Shown: positions 6,024-11,058 of the stretch, piece after piece
Layout: each line of letters starts with the position of its first letter
Position numbering within the stretch: position 1 is the stretch's first letter
Assembly: GCA_021828925.1 (NCBI GenBank)
Contig: JAJZCT010000052.1
Span: forward strand, 1-11,058
Direction of reading: 5' to 3'
DNA length: 11,058 nucleotides
DNA from: Planctomycetota bacterium
Lineage (GTDB): Bacteria > Planctomycetota > Phycisphaerae > WQYP01
Translations under genes and position numbers: made by a program
Notes under the pieces: generated by a model
The model's input: the letters and a program-made list of their open reading frames with translations, nothing else
What the model was told of the DNA's origin: nothing
The model's database searches: none

Positions 6024-6728
6024 TTACCAGTCAAAGCTCTCCTGCGACTGCCGCACCGCCTCCCGCAGCAGTTCCATGAACTTGCCCCCGGAAGAATCCG
6101 TCTGGTCAAAATCACGAAATCTGATACCCGGATACCGTAACGTTGTTGCTTCCGCGTCCGAGCCGCCGCGGAGCACAAATTCCGCATCACGCATGATGAC
6201 CGTAAGCCGCGCCTCGAGCCTCGGGCTTTGCCGCTTTTGAGTTAATTCCGCCGAATCACTTTGGACAATCACATAAGGCACGCCGGTAATCTCCCGCAGC
6301 CGATATGCGACATATCCGGAAAATTGCCTGTCGGTGGCGATCATAATATCAAAAAGTTCTGCATGTAAAATGTTCACCAGCCGCGAGGCGACAAAAGGAA
6401 ATGCGAATCCCGCACCCGGCCAGAGCATATTGCCATGCTGCAAACCGCGCCGCGCGACCACGGGCCAGCGTATGATACGCGTCGCTATGTCAGCCTTGTC
6501 CGCATGGGCAGAGTCTGCGTTCTCATTATTGGCAAACGCGTGAGATTCGCCCTTCCAGGGCAGCATGGGCCGTAGCGCTGCCACGCTTACCGCAACATCC
6601 TGCATTGCCGCAACCGCGCGGGCCAGTGCCGTTATTCCCGCGGCTGCAACGGAAGGCGGTTCCAGCTGCGCCGGGCAGAGAGTAATAAACAGCGCCCGCA
6701 AATTGTATCCCTTTTTCTTATTGTCCAT
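6024..6728 (-). CDS. Truncated GT4-like glycosyltransferase (N-terminal half)
   Basis: 234 residues from the ATG at 6728. The pattern is that of the acceptor-side Rossmann domain of GT-B glycosyltransferases: RALFITLCPA (11-20), an AGITALARAVAAM helix (30-42), VAVSVAALRP (46-54), then LHAELFDIMIATDRQFSGYVAYRL (121-144) and ITGVPYVIVQSDS (147-159). The catalytic, sugar-nucleotide-binding C-terminal domain, with its usual E..P-G-E-G motif, is absent. The protein ends about 40 residues after the RDAEFVLRGGSDAEA helix and strand. Typical enzymes have 350-400 residues. No continuation is visible downstream in another frame. The ATG at 6728 has no good ribosome binding site; the frame reaches back to 6833, but those residues do not resemble the fold. 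It heads the minus-strand cluster leading to the LPS export genes. Family assignment is moderate. Confidence 0.55.
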   Translation of the reverse strand: MDNKKKGYNLRALFITLCPAQLEPPSVAAAGITALARAVAAMQDVAVSVAALRPMLPWKGESHAFANNENADSAHADKADIATRIIRWPVVARRGLQHGNMLWPGAGFAFPFVASRLVNILHAELFDIMIATDRQFSGYVAYRLREITGVPYVIVQSDSAELTQKRQSPRLEARLTVIMRDAEFVLRGGSDAEATTLRYPGIRFRDFDQTDSSGGKFMELLREAVRQSQESFDW

Positions 6729-6732
6729 CGAG

Positions 6733-6781
6733 ATAATAGTGCTATTATTGATACACGCTTGATTTTGTAAACCTTCAAGCG
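6733..6781. promoter_or_regulatory. Two inverted repeats in a divergent spacer
   Basis: The 84-bp spacer between the minus-strand glycosyltransferase-like gene and the plus-strand hydrolase holds two symmetric sites. One is ATAATAG (6733-6739), TG, CTATTAT (6742-6748). The other is CGCTTGA (6756-6762), 12 bp, TCAAGCG (6775-6781). The first lies just upstream of the minus-strand start at 6728. Either could bind a dimeric repressor or activator serving both genes. No clear pair of promoter hexamers is seen on either strand. Confidence 0.35.
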
Positions 6782-6812
6782 ACCTTACGCACCGGTTGTT
6801 CGGAATCCTGAT

Positions 6813-7829
6813 ATGATCCACCATTGGCCGCAACGGCTTGGAAAAGTAAACTTCCTTTCGTCTTCAACCATGCTTTCGTTCGTTGGCATCATGTTGTGCC
6901 TTCTCGGATGTTTCGCCCCCAGGGCGTCGGCCACGGACGCAGCTACGTCAAAAGTTCAATATAAACTGCTCCATCATGTTTCGTATGTTCATCCCGCGGA
7001 CCAGATTCGCGATGGACAGCTCTATCTGCCCGATTGCCCCGGGGCGCACCCGGCGGTTCTTTTAATTCATGGCGGCGAATGGACCCGCGGAAGTAATCAT
7101 GACACGGGTGTGAGCTTTCTGGCACCCCGACTGGCGGCGCGCGGCTGGGTGGTGTTCAACATCAATTATCGCCTTGTACGCCAGGGCGGGGCGTTTCCCG
7201 CCGATGTTCAGGATGTAAAAAATGCCCTGGCCTGGATGATTCTGCACGCGAAGAAGTACCATATTAATGCCAGGGATATTATTCCGGTCGGTTTGTCGGC
7301 CGGGGCACATCTGGCCCTGATGGCCGCCTACACGATCAGGGCACACCGCTTTCCAGCCACGCAATACCGGGATGTTAAATTGCACGTAAAAGCCGCAGTG
7401 GGATTTTATACGCCGACGGATTTATCCTTTATTAATCTACTTATTAATCTACTGCCCAAGAAATCATGGGCTTATCGGGCCATATTTCAATATGTGGAGC
7501 CTTATGTGGAGCCTTGGCTTAAAAAACACCCCCATCACGGATTGCCGACGGCATCACCGGTGTTTTACGCCGCCGACGGTGTTCCGACGTTGTTGTTGCA
7601 GGGATCGATGGATTATATCGTGCCGGCGTTTCAGGCCACGGAAATGGCGGATGCACTCAAGAAAAATGGCGTTCCGGTGCAGGTTGTCATAATCCCCGGT
7701 GCGGGCCACGCCTTTATGAGTTTTCCGGACAAAGCAAGAGCTGTCGGCTTTTCTGCTTTGTTAAAATTTCTGAATCAGCAATACACTTCCGGCCGCAAGC
7801 CGGTGTCCGCTCTGGCGACTGTTCATTAA
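6813..7829 (+). CDS. Exported alpha/beta-hydrolase (esterase/BD-FAE-like)
   Basis: 338 residues from the ATG at 6813. It is a serine hydrolase of the esterase/lipase (Abhydrolase_3 or BD-FAE-like) group; the substrate is unknown. The oxyanion-hole motif HGGEW is at 86-90, nucleophile Ser162 is in GLSAGAH (160-166), the likely acid is Asp267 in GSMDYIVP (264-271), and the likely catalytic base is His299 in GAGHAFM (296-302). A hydrophobic stretch at 21-33 followed by ASA-TDA around residue 40 is a signal peptide. LLGC at 30-33 is a possible but poor lipobox, so periplasmic or lipoprotein location is inferred. The ATG at 6870 (residue 20) would start right at the signal peptide and is a real alternative; neither start has a good ribosome binding site. 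Two in-frame tandem duplications (INLL twice, YVEP twice) lie in the lid region at 207-234. Confidence 0.85.
   Translation: MIHHWPQRLGKVNFLSSSTMLSFVGIMLCLLGCFAPRASATDAATSKVQYKLLHHVSYVHPADQIRDGQLYLPDCPGAHPAVLLIHGGEWTRGSNHDTGVSFLAPRLAARGWVVFNINYRLVRQGGAFPADVQDVKNALAWMILHAKKYHINARDIIPVGLSAGAHLALMAAYTIRAHRFPATQYRDVKLHVKAAVGFYTPTDLSFINLLINLLPKKSWAYRAIFQYVEPYVEPWLKKHPHHGLPTASPVFYAADGVPTLLLQGSMDYIVPAFQATEMADALKKNGVPVQVVIIPGAGHAFMSFPDKARAVGFSALLKFLNQQYTSGRKPVSALATVH
7429..7452 (+). repeat. 12-bp tandem duplication (INLL twice)
   Basis: TTATTAATCTAC is present twice head to tail with no mismatch, giving residues INLLINLL (207-214) of the hydrolase. The duplication keeps the reading frame. Confidence 0.85.
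7491..7514 (+). repeat. 12-bp tandem duplication (YVEP twice)
   Basis: TATGTGGAGCCT is present twice head to tail with no mismatch, giving residues YVEPYVEP (227-234) of the hydrolase. It lies 38 bp after the first duplication. Confidence 0.85.
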
Positions 7830-7852
7830 TCCTGCGTCATGAGCCTGATGTC

Positions 7853-7880
7853 TTGGCGTAAACAGGATCGGCGTTACAAT
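7853..7880 (+). promoter_or_regulatory. Promoter of the PIN-TRAM gene
   Basis: TTGGCG (7853-7858) and TACAAT (7875-7880) are 16 bp apart, matching four and five of six consensus bases. Transcription would start near 7887, leaving a leader of about 30 bases with GGAG at 7910-7913 before the ATG at 7919. Confidence 0.5.
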
Positions 7881-7918
7881 AGCCGCAGGCGCGGGCCATT
7901 ATAATTTTCGGAGTCGTT

Positions 7919-8995
7919 ATGATTCTTGCGGTCATTCGTATTTTATTTATCTCGCTGGTCGCGGCGGTGGCTCTGGCGTTTTTGTCCTCCACGGTGGCCG
8001 CCGGCAACGCGGCGTACATCATGATGGTGGCGGCAGTGGTGATCGCCATTGCCGTTATCATGTTGGATTTTCTGATCAAGCGGAAAAATCTTGCCGCGAT
8101 GTCAGGCATGTTTTTTGGCATACTCGTTGGAATCCTTGTGGCGTTAGCGCTGGATTATCTCATCAGTGAAGTGTTGCGGATTTTTTTTATTCCCGCCCAA
8201 TTACGCAGTGCGGAACCGCTGATTACCGGCATTAAACTACTGTTGGGGCTTATTACATGCTATCTGTCTGTATCGCTGATTCTGCAGACCCGTGATGATT
8301 TTCGTTTTGTCATTCCCTATGTGGAGTTTACCCGCGGAAAGCGCGGAACTCGGCCGTTTATTCTTGACACCAGTGTCATTATTGACGGGCGCATCGCCGA
8401 TATCGCCGCCACGGGAATCTTTGAAAGTCGCATTGTCGTGCCGCGGTTTGTGGTCAACGAATTGCAAACCGTCGCTGATTCGCAGGATAAATTAAAGCGC
8501 GGCCGGGGCCGCCGCGGTCTGGATATGCTCCATCGTCTGCAAGCTCTGCCGAAAGTGGAGGTGCATATCTGGGATGGCACGCTGCAGGATGTCAATCTCG
8601 TGGGGGTGGACCAGAAGCTCGTGTCATTGGCCAAGCAGGAAAATGGACGTATTGTCACCAATGATTTTAATCTCAATAAAGTCGCGGCGGTGCATGGCGT
8701 GCAGGTGCTGAATCTGCATGAACTGGCCAACGCCATTAAACCCACCGCCTTGCCCGGTGAAACCATGCGCCTGCGGATTATCAAACCCGGCGAAGCGGCG
8801 CAACAAGGCGTGGGCTATCTCGATGACGGCACCATGGTAGTGGTGGAAGGGGCCAGAGACTTTCTGGGTCAGGAAATCCCCGTGCTGATCAACAACACCG
8901 TACAAACCTCCGCCGGCCGCATGATCTTTGGCCGAGTCGAACCCGCCACCATGCCCGCAAAGACCCCGCCCCCAACAGCCGCCGCAAAGGCCTGA
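7919..8995 (+). CDS. Membrane-anchored PIN-TRAM domain protein (YacL type)
   Basis: 358 residues. PIN domains are metal-dependent ribonuclease folds; TRAM is a small beta-barrel that binds RNA. Members of this family carry four N-terminal membrane helices; here they are near 3-24, 31-50, 60-82 and 102-122. The PIN domain (about 146-270) keeps its acidic site: Asp150 and Asp156 in FILDTSVIIDGRI, Glu181 in VVNELQ, and Asp249 in IVTNDFNLN. A basic KRGRGRRG patch is at 193-200. The TRAM domain covers about 275-340 (GETMRLRIIKPG, GYLDDGTMVVVEGAR). A proline and alanine-rich tail ends the protein. GGAG five bases before the ATG sets the start. It has its own promoter and is not obviously coupled to the hydrolase upstream. 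The active-site residues look complete, so nuclease activity on RNA is plausible but not proven for the family. Confidence 0.9.
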   Translation: MILAVIRILFISLVAAVALAFLSSTVAAGNAAYIMMVAAVVIAIAVIMLDFLIKRKNLAAMSGMFFGILVGILVALALDYLISEVLRIFFIPAQLRSAEPLITGIKLLLGLITCYLSVSLILQTRDDFRFVIPYVEFTRGKRGTRPFILDTSVIIDGRIADIAATGIFESRIVVPRFVVNELQTVADSQDKLKRGRGRRGLDMLHRLQALPKVEVHIWDGTLQDVNLVGVDQKLVSLAKQENGRIVTNDFNLNKVAAVHGVQVLNLHELANAIKPTALPGETMRLRIIKPGEAAQQGVGYLDDGTMVVVEGARDFLGQEIPVLINNTVQTSAGRMIFGRVEPATMPAKTPPPTAAAKA

Positions 8996-9043
8996 GAAAT
9001 TATCACGTGGGCGTACCAAAGCGGAAGCAAATCGGCAAATTGT

Positions 9044-9066
9044 TTTGGCGCTGTTCCTTAGCCAAA
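9044..9066. terminator. Weak stem-loop between convergent genes
   Basis: TTTGGC (9044-9049) and GCCAAA (9061-9066) can pair around an 11-base loop in the 104-bp gap between the PIN-TRAM stop and the CcbP-type stop. There is no T-run after it on either strand, so a terminator role is only possible. Nothing else is seen in the gap. Confidence 0.25.
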
Positions 9067-9099
9067 CGTCAGGTGGCGACTGGGCAAAAGGGGCGGCGG

Positions 9100-9471
9100 T
9101 CAGAATTCATGCCCTTGTTCGACCCAGTAATGCCAATCCTCTATCGCCTGCCTGGTGGCTTCGTCGGTGCTGGATGCCGGTGTCAGTTGCGCCAGCGGGA
9201 CGGCCAAAGTGTCCTTGGTTTCCCAGCGGGTCATGACAAAAACCTCATGTTCGCAATCATTCATGTCCGCCAGCGCTGTAACCTCAATTTTATCACCTTT
9301 CTTCAGCGGCGATGTCGCGCGATGGGCATTGCAGGTTGCTGTGAAGGGGAACGTCATTACATCATCGAGATAATAGTACCAGCCCATTGCCACTTCTTCC
9401 GGGCCGTTGGCATCAACGATTATTTCCATGTGAATACGATCTTCGCGCTCTGGAGATTTTGTTTTAGCCAT
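9100..9471 (-). CDS. CcbP-type calcium-binding protein
   Basis: 123 residues, the same size class as cyanobacterial CcbP, a small cytoplasmic calcium-binding protein that lowers free calcium and affects heterocyst formation in Anabaena. The family signature is nearly continuous: RIHMEIIVDANGPEEVAMGW (12-31), YYYLDD (32-37), FPFTATC (41-47), SPLKKGDKIEV (54-64), MNDCEHEVFVMTRW (70-83), LAVPLAQL (89-96), and IEDWHYWVEQGHEF at the C-terminus. The many acidic residues are consistent with calcium binding. ATG at 9471 is chosen because GAGG lies 8 bases upstream; a TTG at 9477 is too close to it. ATTATA at 9485-9490 gives TATAAT on this strand, but it sits against the ribosome binding site. The gene lies 72 bp downstream of the type III restriction gene, past a strong hairpin. 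Its role outside cyanobacteria is unknown. Confidence 0.88.
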   Translation of the reverse strand: MAKTKSPEREDRIHMEIIVDANGPEEVAMGWYYYLDDVMTFPFTATCNAHRATSPLKKGDKIEVTALADMNDCEHEVFVMTRWETKDTLAVPLAQLTPASSTDEATRQAIEDWHYWVEQGHEF

Positions 9472-9514
9472 GACCAACGCCTCAATTATACACCGTCATT
9501 TTACTGCACAACCC

Positions 9515-9538
9515 GCCGGCGCTCAACACTGCGCCGGC
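9515..9538 (-). terminator. GC-rich hairpin after the restriction gene
   Basis: GCCGGCGC (9515-9522) and GCGCCGGC (9531-9538) form a perfect 8-bp stem with an 8-base loop, directly downstream of the Res stop at 9544-9546. No T-run follows on the minus strand, so it is not a classical intrinsic terminator. It could halt transcription with help from Rho or protect the 3' end. The core CGCCGGCGCTCA also reads as a direct repeat (9514-9525 and 9532-9543). Confidence 0.5.
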
Positions 9539-9543
9539 GCTCA

Positions 9544-11058
9544 CTACCTCACCACCTGGCCTATGAAGTTCTCAAATGTGTCGGCTTTGGTGAATTCCAC
9601 CCCGGTATCCAATGCCTCGAAATGCTTTTTGCCGCACTCAATCTTGGCCTGCTCGGTGGGTCTGATAGCGTCAGCGAACATACTGCCCTTAGATTCCACC
9701 ACAAAATATAACTTTTCCTGCCCGTCGAGTTCTACCAGCACGGCCCAATCCGGGGTATAATTGCCCAACGGCGTTGATATCGTAAACCAATCCGGCAGCT
9801 TGGCATACACCTTCACCTGGCCGCTGGCCTCAAACTGCCGCGCGAATTGGTATTCCACATCCGAATCATACACCACTTGTTCATAAACCGACTTTACGCT
9901 CTCCAGCATATTGGCGTTGAGATACGCGGAAAGTTCATCTTTTTCAAAAAGTTCCTGGGCATAAAAATGTCCGTCACCGATCTTTTCATATTTAATTCCA
10001 TCGACAATGAACAAACGCATCACGTGGATAATGAGCTGGGCGACATTTTCGGAAAACTTCTGCGGATTATCTTTGAAATCCTCCAGCCGCCGGCTTTGCA
10101 GCAAAATCTCCACAATTGATTTCCGCGTCAACCGAGTCTGCTGCTCCAGATAACTGACAATATCAGGCAGGTCATGATCGTGGGTGTCGTAAACGTGCGT
10201 GCTGCTTTCCACCTCATCCATGTGCACGCCGCCACGGTCCACTACCGCCCGGCCACGCCGGAATACGAACCGAGCTTTGCCCACCGCCGGCATGGTGGCA
10301 ATCTCCCGCACACACTTGGCAATCAATTCTCCGGAATTAAAAGCCACCCGAAACGTGGTCTGGTGTTTAATGCGGTCCCAAAGTTGCCGGAATTCCTCCC
10401 CCATGTATATTTTCTTGTTGAGCGTCACTTTTCTGCGCTTGGCGGCATCCTGAATGTTGAGCCTGCCCGCCACCTTCTTTAGCGCCGCGACTATCTGCCG
10501 GGCCTGCTGTGCCATGGCTGGGAGTATGTCGACTGTCCCCTCATTTATAGCCTTCCGCAGCAAATCCTGAACCCTGCCTTTGTCATCAATATAGCCCAGT
10601 TTTTGAAAATGCTCGCATAACTGTGCCGACGCTCCCGCGCCCAGATATTCCGGTTTGTCCCCAGCGCTGGATAATACGATATTGGCAAACAGATGCTGCT
10701 CCACGATCCCAAAGCGGATTCCCTCATCCTCTTCAATTTCCTTCTGCAACTGCCGGGCGAAATCCTCATAGGATTCATTGGCCACCACCGTGAGCCGATT
10801 CACCTCAAAGCCATGCACACGGTGGCCCTGCTGGTTCACCGCAATGCGCATCCCCCGTCCAATTTCCTGCCGTTTGCGCATGACTGAAGCGGTTTCGTTA
10901 AGCGTGCAGATCTGAAACACATTCGGATTATCCCAGCCTTCTCTCAGTGCGGAATGGGAAAAAATAAATTTAAGTTTGCTTGCAAAACTCAAAAGTTTCT
11001 CTTTGTCCCGCATAATGAGCCTGTACGCCCCCTCGTCCGCCTGCGTACGGCCCTCACC
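9544..11058 (-). CDS. res: Type III restriction enzyme Res subunit, C-terminal part (partial)
   Basis: 504 residues in view; the 5' end lies beyond the window. The frame is open to the edge, since the 15 codons before the ATG at 11013 read GEGRTQADEGAYRLI, which fits the family. Res is the ATP-dependent translocase and nuclease that cuts DNA with its Mod partner. The late helicase motifs are present: FIFSHSALREGWDNPNVFQI (partial residues 31-50) and RQEIGRGMRI (63-72), the arginine-finger motif VI. A long middle region follows. The nuclease site is near the end: PD at 436-437 (YTPDWAVLVEL) and ESK at 455-457 (YFVVESKGS), a PD-(D/E)xK triad of Asp437, Glu455 and Lys457. Motifs I to III and any mod gene would be off the right edge. 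No frameshift is seen in this part, so it may be functional. It is followed by a hairpin and then the CcbP-type gene. Confidence 0.88.
   Translation of the reverse strand, partial: GEGRTQADEGAYRLIMRDKEKLLSFASKLKFIFSHSALREGWDNPNVFQICTLNETASVMRKRQEIGRGMRIAVNQQGHRVHGFEVNRLTVVANESYEDFARQLQKEIEEDEGIRFGIVEQHLFANIVLSSAGDKPEYLGAGASAQLCEHFQKLGYIDDKGRVQDLLRKAINEGTVDILPAMAQQARQIVAALKKVAGRLNIQDAAKRRKVTLNKKIYMGEEFRQLWDRIKHQTTFRVAFNSGELIAKCVREIATMPAVGKARFVFRRGRAVVDRGGVHMDEVESSTHVYDTHDHDLPDIVSYLEQQTRLTRKSIVEILLQSRRLEDFKDNPQKFSENVAQLIIHVMRLFIVDGIKYEKIGDGHFYAQELFEKDELSAYLNANMLESVKSVYEQVVYDSDVEYQFARQFEASGQVKVYAKLPDWFTISTPLGNYTPDWAVLVELDGQEKLYFVVESKGSMFADAIRPTEQAKIECGKKHFEALDTGVEFTKADTFENFIGQVVR

Noticed and set aside
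7789..7803. CCGGC-CGCAA-GCCGG hairpin as hydrolase terminator
   Set aside because: It lies inside the coding sequence and has no T-run after it.
7900..7905. TATAAT as the -10 box of the PIN-TRAM gene
   Set aside because: Transcription would start within the ribosome binding site; the TTGGCG and TACAAT pair upstream fits better.
9007..9711. Plus-strand open frame of 234 codons
   Set aside because: It is antisense to the clearly recognisable CcbP-type and Res genes.

Overview
The window looks like chromosomal DNA from a diderm (outer-membrane) bacterium outside the Proteobacteria, most likely a planctomycete of the Phycisphaerae type. This is inference. The pair of LptF/LptG-type permeases requires a lipopolysaccharide-type outer membrane. 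The membrane-anchored PIN-TRAM protein (YacL type) is typical of Firmicutes, Cyanobacteria and Planctomycetes. A CcbP-type calcium-binding protein and REP-like repeats of the GGTGTC-N-GGTAC type fit the same picture. No rRNA, tRNA or CRISPR array was seen.

Layout. Positions 1-222 hold a perfect -10 box and then a compact RNA leader that folds by eye into a three-way junction plus two more hairpins. It feeds a small DUF302 protein (223-618). Positions 619-1250 hold no intact gene. They carry a slice of an IS4-family transposase lying exactly between two inverted copies of a 27-bp repeat, then the leader of gcvT. gcvT (1251-2372) and gcvH (2484-2861) encode the T and H proteins of the glycine cleavage system. 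gcvH converges on a minus-strand cluster read from about 6728 to 2866: the front half of a glycosyltransferase, a ThuA-like fragment, an enlarged LptF-like permease and an LptG-like permease. The last three genes are 6 and 12 bp apart and are probably co-transcribed.

A divergent spacer with two inverted repeats (6729-6812) separates this cluster from an exported alpha/beta-hydrolase (6813-7829) that carries two 12-bp in-frame tandem duplications. A PIN-TRAM membrane protein with its own promoter follows (7919-8995). It converges on a CcbP-type protein (9100-9471, minus). Upstream of that, beyond a strong GC hairpin, is the C-terminal part of a type III restriction enzyme Res subunit (9544-11058, minus), which runs off the right edge.

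Functionally, the window mixes housekeeping modules (one-carbon metabolism, envelope LPS export) with accessory pieces (insertion remnant, truncated genes, type III restriction). The observation most worth following is the structured leader in front of the DUF302 gene. The next are the repeat-bounded transposase slice and the oversized periplasmic part of the LptF-like protein.
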